From assembly GCA_963786305.1 (NCBI GenBank), contig CAWAYL010000014.1, forward strand, positions 186,001 to 250,000: 64,000 nucleotides of DNA, read 5' to 3'. The notes beneath the pieces were generated by a model. The model was not told the DNA's origin. It saw only the letters and a program-made list of their open reading frames with translations, and made no database searches. Source of the stretch: CAKZLS01 sp963786305 (GTDB taxonomy: Bacteria; Pseudomonadota; Alphaproteobacteria; Rhodospirillales; Defluviicoccaceae). Below, one piece after another: positions 30,292 to 38,573 of this stretch. The translations under genes and the position numbers were made by a program. Every line of letters begins with the position of its first letter. The first letter of the stretch is position 1.

Positions 30292-31819
30292 TCAAACATC
30301 CGGAATGTGCTCGGTTTCCAGATCGCCAAATCGCGTGAACTCACCTTCGAAGTACAGCGGAACGTTGCCGATCGGGCCGTGCCGCTGCTTGGCGATCATG
30401 ACTTCGGCCTTGTTGTGGGCTTCTTCGCCCCGCTGACGCCACCGATCGTGACGCTCCATGAATTTCTCCAGGGGTTCGTCGCCGCGCTGGATGGGTTCGG
30501 CGCGCTCAAGATAATACTGTTCCCGGAAGATGAACATAACCACGTCGGCGTCCTGCTCGATGGTGCCGGACTCTCGCAGGTCGGAGAGTTGTGGCCGTTT
30601 GTCCTCGCGCTGCTCGACGGCGCGCGAAAGCTGCGACAGGGCCAGCACCGGCACGTTCAGTTCCTTGGCAAGCGCCTTCAAACCCCGGGTGATTTCCGAG
30701 ATTTCCTGGACGCGGCTGTCGTGGCGGACACCGGGCGACGGCGCGATCAGTTGCAGATAGTCGATGACGATCATGCCCAGATTGTGCTGGCGTTTGAGCC
30801 GCCGCGCCCGCGTGCGCATGGCGCTGATGCTGAGCGCCGGCGTATCGTCGATGAACATGGGAAGGCCCTGAAGTTCGCGGCTGGCCACCACCAATTCACT
30901 CAGTTTCTCCTTGGCGATCATGCCGCGGCGGATCTTGTCCGAAGACACCTTCGTCTGTTCGGAAAGAATGCGCGTCGCCAATTGCTCGTCCGACATTTCG
31001 AGAGAGAAAAATCCGACGACGGCACCGTCGACGACCTTGGTCGAGCCGTCGTCCTGGGTCTCGGTGCGGAATGCCTTGGCGGCATTGAACGCGATATTGG
31101 TGGCGAGCGCGGTCTTGCCCATGGACGGCCGGCCGGCAAGGATAACGAGGTCGGACGCATGCAGGCCGCCAAGACGGCTGTCGAGATCGCGAAGCCCCGT
31201 GGTCACGCCGCTCAAGCCGCCCTGGCGCTTCTGGGCCGCCTCCGCCAATCTGCAAAGCGTTGCGCATGCTGACCGAGAACGTCTCGAAGCCGCCCTCGTA
31301 CTCGCCCTTTGTGGCCATGTCGTACAGGCCCTGTTCGGCGATTTCGATCTGAACCGTCGCCGCCTCGTCGACGTCGCATTCGTAGGCGCGATTGACCACG
31401 TCCTCGCCGAGACAGATCAGCTCACGGCGCAGATAGAGATCGTGGATAAGCCGCCCGTACTCGCCGGCGTTGATGACGGTGACGGCGGATTCGGCAAGCT
31501 CCATCAGATAGCCCGGCCCGCCTACCGCCGCCAGCTTGTCGTCCTGCGCGAAATAACCTTGCAGGGTTACCGGATTGGCGACCCGCTGCTGCTCGATCAG
31601 CTTCGAACAGGCTTCGAAGATCGCCCGGTGCTCGGCGACCGAGAAATGTTCCGGACGGAGGAACTCCGAAACCCGCTCGTAGGCGCGTTCGTGCACGAAG
31701 ATCGCGCCGAGCAGCGCCTTCTCCGCCTGGATGTTGTGCGGGGGGCTGCGGAACCCGGGGGCCGAGTCGCCGAGGCCGGCGAATTCGAACGGTCGATCAG
31801 CGGTGGTGGTGATTGCCAT
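30292..31819 (-). CDS. dnaB: Replicative DNA helicase DnaB (one frameshift)
   Basis: Hexameric 5'-3' helicase of the replication fork. The N-terminal primase-interacting domain starts PHNIQAEKALLGAIF; an extra base near 31249 (CAG-A-TTG) interrupts the linker; the RecA-like domain follows with GLRDLDSRLGGL, Walker A AGRPSMGKTALATN, Walker B MIVIDYLQLI and SELRESGTIEQDAD-type sensor. Corrected length 508 residues, normal. First gene of dnaB-alr-mlaEF-radA-cvpA-purF. A perfect DnaA box lies 118 bp upstream. Confidence 0.95.
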
Positions 31820-31936
31820 GCCGCGGAGAGTACGCGGTGGCGCCGCGCTGGAGTATCTGTAAATCAGAAAACAGCGGGGACTGTTTTGCGAGCGCGGCGC
31901 CGACTGTGAGTTAGGGGAGTGCTTTGGGGGTAAACC

Positions 31937-31945
31937 TGTGGATAA
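31937..31945 (-). promoter_or_regulatory. DnaA box upstream of dnaB
   Basis: TGTGGATAA on the plus strand equals the consensus TTATCCACA on the strand of dnaB, a perfect 9-mer match. Only one box is evident nearby, so it is more likely a regulatory site than an origin. Confidence 0.5.
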
Positions 31946-32020
31946 GCAATAGAGTAGTACGCCCCGGAATACCGCATGGCAACCCGCCGCCTGGTTGGGC
32001 CGGGCGGGCTGCGCGCCGCG

Positions 32021-32057
32021 CTAAAACGAAAGGGCGCGGCCCGTTGCCCGGCCGCGC
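32021..32057 (-). terminator. Rho-independent terminator after rplI
   Basis: On the minus strand an 8-bp GC stem (plus-strand GCGCGGCC at 32034-32041 with GGCCGCGC at 32050-32057) is followed by CTTTCGTTTTAGC. It lies about 60 bp after the rplI stop and separates the ribosomal operon from dnaB, which therefore needs its own promoter in 31820-32020. Confidence 0.75.
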
Positions 32058-32115
32058 ACCCGAATCAACAACCGGGATGAGAGATCCCGTTTCATTCCGA
32101 AGACGGGGCCTCTGC

Positions 32116-32781
32116 CTATTGTGTCGCGGGTTCGTGTTCCTCGGTCTCGGAACCTTCCCCGGTCCCGGAACTCTCTTCGGCGTCAGTGTCCTGGATGGCG
32201 TCGTCCATGCCTGTGTCCTCGAACACGGCGGCAGCCGCATGCTCGGCGTCGGAGGCGGGCGTATCGTCCTCCTCCTCTTGCTCATCGAAACGACCGACCG
32301 CGCGTCCCGTCCGGGCCTGGATGTCGCCCTCCTCGTGGGAACGGGCTACGTTTACCATCACCTGGATCGTTACTTCGGGATGGAGGTTGACGGCGATGGC
32401 GTGCACGCCAAGCGCCTTGATGGGGGCGCTCAACCACACCTGCTGGCGGCGGATCGTCGCGCCGGCCTCGGTCACCGCTTCGGCGATGTCGCGGGCGTTG
32501 ACCGAGCCGTAAAGCTGGCCGTTTTCTCCCGCTTGGCGGATCAGCTTCACCATCATCCCATCCAATGGCTGGGCCACTTTCTCGGCCTCGGCCTTGCGTT
32601 CCAGGTTGCTGGTCTCGAGCTGGGCGCGCTGCTCCTCGAACCGTTTGCGGTTGTCGTCGGTCGCCCGCACCGCCTTGCTCTGCGGCAGCAGAAAGTTGCG
32701 GGCATAACCGGTCTTGACGTTGACCACCTCACCCATCTGGCCGAGTTTCTCGACACGTTCCAAAAGAATAACTTCCATCAT
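32116..32781 (-). CDS. rplI: Ribosomal protein bL9 with long acidic tail
   Basis: Large-subunit protein bL9. N-terminal domain MEVILLERVEKLGQMGEVVN with VKTGYARNFLLPQSKAVRAT is diagnostic, followed by the connecting helix and the C-terminal rRNA-binding domain (NGQLYGSVNARDIAEAV). At 221 residues it is long: from about residue 170 there is an acidic tail rich in Glu/Asp (DEQEEEDDTPASDAEHAAAA). Overlaps the end of the DUF2232 gene. Either of two adjacent ATG codons could start it. Confidence 0.96.
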   Translation of the reverse strand: MMEVILLERVEKLGQMGEVVNVKTGYARNFLLPQSKAVRATDDNRKRFEEQRAQLETSNLERKAEAEKVAQPLDGMMVKLIRQAGENGQLYGSVNARDIAEAVTEAGATIRRQQVWLSAPIKALGVHAIAVNLHPEVTIQVMVNVARSHEEGDIQARTGRAVGRFDEQEEEDDTPASDAEHAAAAVFEDTGMDDAIQDTDAEESSGTGEGSETEEHEPATQ

Positions 32782-33723
32782 TCACTCCTTTGCGGGGGGC
32801 CGCCCTTCGCAAGACGCGAGCGGATCCCCACCCATTGTTCGACGATGCCCAGTCCCGCCACCGCGACGCCGACGAACAGCAGAAAAAGCACCAGCGCGAC
32901 GTAGAACGCCGCCAGTACAAATCCCCGCGCCGGAAACGGCCGGACCAGTGTATGGACCACCGCCAAGCCCCAGAAAGAAGAACGGGGTGGCGAAGATGAT
33001 CACGAGATTGAGCGCCAGATATTCGACGTCGCCCGACCCGAAAACGGCAACCGCGGCGGCCGCCACCAGCAGCCAAGATATCCAGTCCGGAAGGGTCAGT
33101 TCCGACCAGCGCGGGGTCGGCCGTAGAGCCCAGCCGCGCCGCGACAAAAGTCCCTGCGCCAGCACGCCGTTGATGGTCATCATCAGCATCCAGGTAAGCG
33201 CGGTCATGCCGATGAACATCGGCGCCAGATACGAGGCGAGGGTCTGGCGATCGGCTTCCGCCAAAGTGGGCGCGGCGAGAGATACGGCGGTTTCCAGCAG
33301 GGCTTTCACCGATTCCTCGATGCCCGCTTCGCCGCGTCCGGCCAACACGGTCGCCACCGCGATGGTGGCGGCGACGATGGCGAGCCAGCACAACAGCGAT
33401 CCCACCGGATACCAGCCCGACGCTTGTTGATCGTGGCCCGGTGACCGGATCATCGCCTGGCGGACCAGCAGCCAGGACGGAAAGGCGTGCATGCCGCCAT
33501 ATACCCCGGCCGACGTGATCCCGCCCAGCAGCCCGACGCCGGCGACACCGCTCACGGCCGCGATCAACGCCGCGACCGGACCCAGGCCGAGGCCGACCAT
33601 GAGCAATGGCAGCGGGGCCAGATAGGCCAGCACGAAGCCGCCCGGCGAACCGAACAGGCCGGCCATGGAGGCGGCGGCGCTCAGTCCCCCTCCGCCGATG
33701 GCGATCAGCGCGGTTTTCTGCAT
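32778..33723 (-). CDS. DUF2232 membrane protein (one frameshift)
   Basis: Polytopic membrane protein of the DUF2232/YybS group, typically placed between rpsR and rplI in Rhodospirillales; function unknown. About eight helices, beginning with ALIAIGGGGLSAAASMAGLF. An extra base near 32968 interrupts FATPFFFLGL before AVVHTLVRPFPARGFVLAAF; corrected length 314 residues, with the stop overlapping the rplI start. Spacing from rpsR is 157 bp and contains the repeat array. Confidence 0.85.
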
Positions 33724-33777
33724 CGGGCATGTCCAGGTCTTGCGAGAACCGCCGCCGTGTCACTCAAAAGGAGTGCC

Positions 33778-33888
33778 ATGGATTTCAGACACCTTGTTTG
33801 CGGTTGCGCCCAATGGGCCTGCGGCTGCGCCTATTGGGCCTGCGGTTGCGCCCAATGGGCCTGCGGCTGCGCATGTCGGCCTACTTGA
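33778..33888 (+). CDS. Candidate 36-residue cysteine-repeat peptide
   Basis: A plus-strand mini-ORF antisense to the ribosomal operon: ATG at 33778 follows AAAAGGAG with a 5-base gap, a strong ribosome-binding site. It encodes MDFRHLV followed by CGCAQWA, CGCAYWA, CGCAQWA and CGCACRPT, so eight of its nine cysteines fall in four CGC blocks. The coding part is the 21-bp tandem array plus a short tail that overlaps the end of rpsR. It could bind metal, but it could equally be a chance frame through a repeat. I do not recognise a family. Confidence 0.3.
   Translation: MDFRHLVCGCAQWACGCAYWACGCAQWACGCACRPT
33799..33872. repeat. 21-bp tandem array between rpsR and the DUF2232 gene
   Basis: Three and a half copies of TGCGGTTGCGCCCAATGGGCC: units at 33799, 33820, 33841 and a partial one at 33862. 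Units 1 and 3 are identical; units 2 and 4 share GGC for GGT, so the true period may be 42 bp. Each full unit holds a short inverted repeat (GCCCA and TGGGC). Confidence 0.9.
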
Positions 33889-34114
33889 CGATGTAGGGAA
33901 GCAACGCGAGAAAGCGTGCCCGCTTGATGGCCTTGGCGAGTTCCCGCTGTTTCTTCGCGGACACCGCGGTGATCCGGCTCGGCACGATCTTGCCGCGTTC
34001 CGAAATGAACCGCTGAAGCAGCTTGATGTCCTTGTAGTCGATTTTCGGCGCGTTGGGGCCGGAGAACGGACAGGTCTTGCGGCGGCGAAAAAACGGTCTG
34101 CGTTGGGCGCTCAT
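33881..34114 (-). CDS. rpsR: Ribosomal protein bS18
   Basis: 77-residue small-subunit protein: RRPFFRRRKTCPFSGPNAPK, then IDYKDIKLLQRFISERGKIV and SRITAVSAKKQRELAKAIKR, all diagnostic. Its ATG overlaps the rpsF stop by four bases, so translation is coupled. Normal length, intact. Confidence 0.97.
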   Translation of the reverse strand: MSAQRRPFFRRRKTCPFSGPNAPKIDYKDIKLLQRFISERGKIVPSRITAVSAKKQRELAKAIKRARFLALLPYIVK

Positions 34115-34650
34115 TCCGCGTCTCCTTTCTTGTCCGCGGCCGGTGCCTTCTCTGTTTTGTCCGCGGCCGGCGCCGTCTCTGCTTTGTCCGCGGCCGGGGC
34201 CGTCTCTGCTTTGCTGTCGCTCGAATTCGCCGATTCCGATGGCTTGGGCGCGCCGTGCTCGGAGCCTGCCGGGCGCGGGTTCGAGCGGAACCGATCGTCA
34301 CGGCGGGGCCGGTCGTCGCCCCGTCCGGCACGCATCTGCATCATCGCCGACGGGCCTTCCTCCAGCGCGTCGACGCGAACGGTGAGGTGACGCAAGATGT
34401 CCTCGTTGATGCGCATCTGACGCTCCATCTCGTGAACGGCGGGAGCGGGCGCATCGATATTGAACAGGACGTAATGCCCCTTGCGCTGTTTCTTCATTCG
34501 ATAGGACAGCGGCCGCAAGCCCCAAACCTCGCGTTTGGCGATCTGACCACCCTGGTCTTCGATGGTTTTCGTGAAAGCGTCCGCGAGTGTGTCGACTTGG
34601 GTCGCGGAAATATCCTGCCGTGCGATGAACACGGTCTCATAGTAAGGCAA
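34111..34650 (-). CDS. rpsF: Ribosomal protein bS6 with repetitive C-terminal tail
   Basis: Small-subunit protein bS6, partner of bS18. Core residues 1-100: PYYETVFIARQDISATQVD, WGLRPLSYRMKKQRKGHYVL and EMERQMRINEDILRHLTVRV. The tail after residue 115 is low complexity and carries a 9-residue repeat (AETAPAADK and variants, three copies). The open frame starts with TTG at 34650, but the ribosome-binding site GAGGGAG fits the ATG at 34657, which would need one extra base removed (MALPYYETV). Total 179 residues, longer than typical. Confidence 0.95.
   Translation of the reverse strand: MPYYETVFIARQDISATQVDTLADAFTKTIEDQGGQIAKREVWGLRPLSYRMKKQRKGHYVLFNIDAPAPAVHEMERQMRINEDILRHLTVRVDALEEGPSAMMQMRAGRGDDRPRRDDRFRSNPRPAGSEHGAPKPSESANSSDSKAETAPAADKAETAPAADKTEKAPAADKKGDAE
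34130..34210. repeat. 27-bp tandem repeat (three units) inside rpsF
   Basis: Three consecutive 27-bp units starting at 34130, 34157 and 34184, each beginning TTGTCCGCGGCCGG. They are in frame and encode the 9-residue repeat in the bS6 tail. Confidence 0.9.
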
Positions 34651-35031
34651 TGGCCATACTCCCTCTGGATTGTCTCATCCGGGGCATTGCCCGGCATAGC
34701 CGGAACCGTCCGGCAAGGAGAATCGAGGCGGCAATAAAACACGACTGGACCCTTCGCGCAAGCACAGGACGCGGCGTCGACGCCGCCGCGGTATTCACGG
34801 GCGAGAGCCCGATGGCAAAAAAACCCGCGTGGGGTTTCGGTCGGTTTTCGCGACGGACGCTTGACAGGACGCATTGGCTCGTTATGACATCTGCGGACAA
34901 GAGACTAGGCAATGGCCTTATGGAGAATCGCCAGCTCTTCCCGCTCTGACGATCGTGCGTTGCAATGGTCGAAGAAGGGGAATGCCGCTGCTTCATCGGT
35001 TTTTGCCCGAAAGGGGCCGGGAAACACGAAC
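34651..35031. other. Divergent intergenic region rpsF / fabG; no fabD
   Basis: 381 bp between the divergent ribosomal and fatty-acid operons. It contains a good plus-strand promoter at 34861-34888. In relatives fabD usually sits immediately upstream of fabG; I see no malonyltransferase sequence here in any frame. The open frame joining 34912 to fabG has no family features. Confidence 0.65.
34861..34888 (+). promoter_or_regulatory. Sigma70-type promoter for fabG operon
   Basis: TTGACA (34861-34866), 16-base spacer, TATGAC (34883-34888). The -35 box is perfect and the -10 matches four of six. Transcription would begin near 34895, leaving a leader of about 137 bases before fabG. Confidence 0.55.
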
Positions 35032-35769
35032 ATGCTCGATTTGAGCGGTAAGTCGGCGCTGGTAACGGGAGCGTCCGGCGGCATCGGCGGCGCCATCGCC
35101 CATGCACTGGCGCGGCAGGGCGCGCGCGTTGGCTTGTCCGGCACGCGGGTTTCGGCGCTCGAGACCGTGGCCGCCGAGATCGGCCCTTCGGCGCGTGTAA
35201 TTCCCGCCGATCTGGCCAGCGAAGGCGGCGCCGAGGCGCTCGTCCGCGACGCCGAGTCCCAGTTCGGCGGTCTGGACATCGTTGTCAGCAACGCGGGCAT
35301 CACGCGCGACGGCCTGGTGATGCGCATGTCCGACGAGGATTGGCGAACGGTGCTGGACGTCAATTTGGGCGCCGCCTTCCGGCTGACCCGCGCCGCCCTG
35401 CGGGGAATGATGAAACGGCGTTGGGGCCGGTTCATCGGCATCACCTCGGTGGTGGGCGTGACGGGAAATGCCGGCCAGGTCAATTACGCCGCGTCCAAGG
35501 CGGGCATGATCGGCATGTTCAAGGCCTTGGCGCGGGAAGTGGCCGGTCGCGGCATCACGGCGAACTGCGTGGCGCCCGGTTTTATCGAATCGGAGATGAC
35601 CGGCACCTTGCCAGAAGACGCGCAACAGGCAATCTTAGACAGAATTCCGATGGGAAGAATGGGGACGCCCGGCGAGGTGGCCGCCTGCGTTGGTTACCTG
35701 GCCAGCGCCGAAGCCGCTTATATCACCGGTCAGACCTTCCATGTGAACGGTGGAATGACCATGGTGTAG
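35032..35769 (+). CDS. fabG: 3-oxoacyl-ACP reductase FabG
   Basis: NADPH-dependent first reduction of fatty acid elongation. 245 residues from the ATG at 35032: MLDLSGKSALVTGASGGIGG (cofactor motif), VSNAGITRDGLVMRMSDEDW, catalytic Ser in ITSVVGVTG, Tyr and Lys in VNYAASKAG, and the typical end AYITGQTFHVNGGMTMV. The in-frame extension to 34912 is not protein-like and is rejected. First gene of fabG-acpP-fabF-mltG. Intact. Confidence 0.96.
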   Translation: MLDLSGKSALVTGASGGIGGAIAHALARQGARVGLSGTRVSALETVAAEIGPSARVIPADLASEGGAEALVRDAESQFGGLDIVVSNAGITRDGLVMRMSDEDWRTVLDVNLGAAFRLTRAALRGMMKRRWGRFIGITSVVGVTGNAGQVNYAASKAGMIGMFKALAREVAGRGITANCVAPGFIESEMTGTLPEDAQQAILDRIPMGRMGTPGEVAACVGYLASAEAAYITGQTFHVNGGMTMV

Positions 35770-35940
35770 ACACCCTCGGAATATGCCGAGAGCCTTGCGC
35801 GTTGGCAAAGGTGGTTAAAGTATGATACGAAAACTGGCATTTTGCTGCGCCGCAGCGTGCTGCCGCGTCAGGGGAACAGCCATCAACCATGAAATCTGCA
35901 TTATCAATCATATCAATCAAAGGGATCGAGGGGACATAGC

Positions 35941-36177
35941 ATGAGTGACGTCGCCGAGCGGGTGAAGAAAATCATTGTCGAGCACCTGGGCGTGGAAGAA
36001 GGCAAGGTGGTCGAGTCCGCCAGCTTTATCGATGATCTCGGGGCCGATAGCTTGGATACCGTGGAACTGGTCATGGCTTTCGAAGAGGAATTCGGAATCG
36101 AAATCCCTGATGAGGCGGCCGAGAAAATTCTCACGGTGAAGGACGCGGTCGACTACATCAATAATGCCACGGCGTGA
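35941..36177 (+). CDS. acpP: Acyl carrier protein
   Basis: 78-residue acidic carrier of the growing fatty acid. The phosphopantetheine Ser lies in LGADSLDTVELVMAFEEEF; the helices before and after are canonical (SDVAERVKKIIVEHLGVEE, ILTVKDAVDYINNATA). 171 bp upstream without a gene probably holds an extra promoter, as is usual for this highly expressed gene. Confidence 0.98.
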   Translation: MSDVAERVKKIIVEHLGVEEGKVVESASFIDDLGADSLDTVELVMAFEEEFGIEIPDEAAEKILTVKDAVDYINNATA

Positions 36178-36287
36178 CGCGCGGTGAACGCCCCGGTCCG
36201 AGGGCCGGGCGGAGCCGCGGTGGACGGGCTGGCAACCGTGCCGTTTGAAACCTGACAGTTTTTGTCACAGGACGATACGACGGAAAC

Positions 36288-37550
36288 ATGAGACGCGTAG
36301 TTGTAACTGGGCTTGGCCTCGTCGCACCCCTCGGGTGCGGTGTAAAGGCGAATTGGGACCGCCTGATCAATGGTGAATCGGGTCTCGGCGCGATTCAAAC
36401 CTTCGATGTATCGGACTTGCCGGCAAAGATCGCCGCACAAGTTCCCCTTGGCGAGACATCGGAGGGCCGCTTCAACGCCGACGACTGGGTGTCGTCCAAG
36501 GACCAGCGGCGCATGGGCGACTTCATCGTCTTGGGGCTGGCGGCGGCCGAACAGGCCGTGACCGATGCCGGCTGGAAACCGGACGACGAGGAGTTGCGCA
36601 TCCGCACCGGCGTGATGATCGGCTCCGGCATCGGGGGTCTGGAAGAGATCCACAAGACGTCGGTGCAGGTCGAGAATGGCGGGATCCGCCGGGTCAGCCC
36701 GTTTTTCATCCCGGCCTGCCTGATCAATCTGGTGAGTGGCCATGCGTCCATCAGGTACGGGTTCAAGGGGCCCAACCATTCGGCCGTCACCGCCTGCGCC
36801 ACCGGGGCGCATGCCATCGGCGACGCCGCCCGCCTGATCATGTGGGACGATGCCGACGTGATGGTCGCCGGCGGCGCCGAAGCGGCCATCTGCCGCACCG
36901 GTATCGCCGGCTTCGCGGCGGCCAAGGCGTTGTCCACCAAGTTCAACGACAACCCGGAAAAGGGGTCGCGTCCGTGGGACGTCGATCGTGACGGCTTCGT
37001 CATGGGCGAGGGCGCGGGGGTTGTGGTGCTCGAAGAGTACGAGCACGCCAAGAAGCGCGGCGCCACGATCTATGCCGAGGTTGTGGGCTACGGCCTGAGC
37101 GGCGACGCTCACCATATCACCGCGCCATCCGAGACGGGCGATGGTGCTTATCGCTGCATGAAGATGGCGATGAAACGCGCGCAAATGAACCCCGAGGATA
37201 TCGACTACATCAACGCCCACGGGACTTCCACGCCGCTCGGCGACGAGATCGAGGTGGGTGCCGTCAAGCGGGCCTTCGGAGACGCCGCCTACAAGGTTTC
37301 CATGTCGTCCACCAAGTCCTCCATCGGCCATCTTCTCGGCGCCGCCGGCGCCGCCGAGGCGATTTTTTCAATCATGGCCTTGAACGCGGGCGTGGTGCCG
37401 CCGACGCTGAACCTCGATAATCCGTCCGAGGGGTGCGACATCGACCTCGTGCCGCACCGGGCCAAGGAACGGCCGGTTCGCGCGGCACTCTCCAATTCCT
37501 TCGGATTCGGCGGAACCAACGCTTCGCTGATCTTCAAGCAGGCCAACTAG
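36288..37550 (+). CDS. fabF: 3-oxoacyl-ACP synthase II, FabF
   Basis: Condensing enzyme of fatty acid elongation, 420 residues. Starts MRRVVVTGLGLVAPLGCGV. Catalytic Cys in VTACATGAHAIGDAA, two His in YINAHGTSTPLGD and SSIGHLLGAAGA, and the C-terminal NSFGFGGTNASL. Follows acpP by 110 bp. Intact, with no frameshift. Confidence 0.97.
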   Translation: MRRVVVTGLGLVAPLGCGVKANWDRLINGESGLGAIQTFDVSDLPAKIAAQVPLGETSEGRFNADDWVSSKDQRRMGDFIVLGLAAAEQAVTDAGWKPDDEELRIRTGVMIGSGIGGLEEIHKTSVQVENGGIRRVSPFFIPACLINLVSGHASIRYGFKGPNHSAVTACATGAHAIGDAARLIMWDDADVMVAGGAEAAICRTGIAGFAAAKALSTKFNDNPEKGSRPWDVDRDGFVMGEGAGVVVLEEYEHAKKRGATIYAEVVGYGLSGDAHHITAPSETGDGAYRCMKMAMKRAQMNPEDIDYINAHGTSTPLGDEIEVGAVKRAFGDAAYKVSMSSTKSSIGHLLGAAGAAEAIFSIMALNAGVVPPTLNLDNPSEGCDIDLVPHRAKERPVRAALSNSFGFGGTNASLIFKQAN

Positions 37551-37563
37551 GAAACGCCGCGGC

Positions 37564-38537
37564 ATGGGCCGCTTCGGCTGTGCCGTGCTCTGGTCGCGCT
37601 GCTGGCCGTCGGCGTCGGCGCGGGCGCGTTTCTGTGGCTTTCCGGACAATATGAAAAACCCGGTCCGCTGACCGAGGAGACAACCGTCATCGTCCCCAAG
37701 GGCGCCGGCGTTGGCGCCATCGCCGAGCAGTTGGCGGAAGCGGGGGTCATATCTTCGCCGCTGGTGTTTCGCCTCGGTGCCCGCATCCAAAAGGTGGATT
37801 CCTCGCTGCGTGCCGGCGAGTACGCGTTTCCCGCCGCCATCAGCGCCGGCGACGTGGTGGCGATGCTGAGCGCGGGCAAGACGGTGGTCCGGCGGGTGAC
37901 CGTGCCCGAGGGCCTGACCTCCGCCGAGGTGCTGGCGCTGGTGGCGGAAACGCCGGGATTGACGGGCGAGGTGGGGACGCCGCCGGCCGAGGGAACCCTG
38001 TTGCCCGAAACCTACCACTTTTCCTTCGGCGACACCCGCGCCGATCTGATTGCGCGCATGCGCGAAGCCATGACCGCGGAACTCGACACGTTGTGGGCGG
38101 CGCGGGACGCCGGCTTGCCGCTGGAGACACCCGAGGAGGCGGTGGTGCTCGCCTCCATCGTCGAAAAGGAAACGGCGGTGGCGGCCGAGCGTCGCCGCGT
38201 GGCGGCGGTGTTCGTCAATCGCCTCCGCAAGGGCATGCTGCTGCAGTCCGACCCCACCACCATCTACGCCGTGACCGGCGGCGCGGGACCGCTCGACCGA
38301 CCGCTCACCCGCAAGGATCTCGCCATCGATTCGCCTTACAACACCTACGTGTCGCCCGGTCTGCCGCCCGGCCCCATCGCCAACCCGGGGCGGGCCTCGC
38401 TGGCGGCGGCGCTCAACCCTGTCGACAGCAACGAGTACTATTTCGTCGCCGACGGCACCGGCGGGCACGCCTTCGCCCGCACCCTGGAGGAACACGAGCG
38501 CAACGTTGCCCGCTGGCGCAAGATCAGAGACCGCTAG
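37564..38537 (+). CDS. mltG: Endolytic murein transglycosylase MltG (frameshift near start)
   Basis: Inner-membrane lytic transglycosylase that ends nascent glycan strands. An N-terminal membrane segment (LVALLAVGVGAGAFLWLSG) leads to the LysM-like and YceG domains. Catalytic Glu in VVLASIVEKETAVAAER; LQSDPTTIYAV and SPYNTYVSPGLPPGPIANPG are diagnostic. From the ATG at 37564 the frame must shift near 37595 (one missing or two extra bases) to enter the long frame; corrected length is about 324 residues. It follows fabF by 13 bp. Confidence 0.92.
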
Positions 38538-38573
38538 CCGGGGGCGGCAACGAGAGCAGGAGGACGGGGAGCC

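Noticed and set aside
29215..31272. A 685-codon plus-strand open frame opposite alr and dnaB
   Set aside because: Antisense shadow of two well-conserved genes in GC-rich DNA; no family motif.
31820..32020. Replication origin next to dnaB
   Set aside because: Only one DnaA box, no AT-rich unwinding element and no usual origin genes (dnaA, hemE, parAB).
33799..33872. CRISPR-like repeat array
   Set aside because: Units are contiguous with no spacers and no cas genes are nearby; it is a simple tandem repeat.
34912..35031. N-terminal extension of fabG, or a fabD remnant
   Set aside because: The 40 extra codons show no resemblance to FabD or FabG; the ATG at 35032 matches family N-termini.
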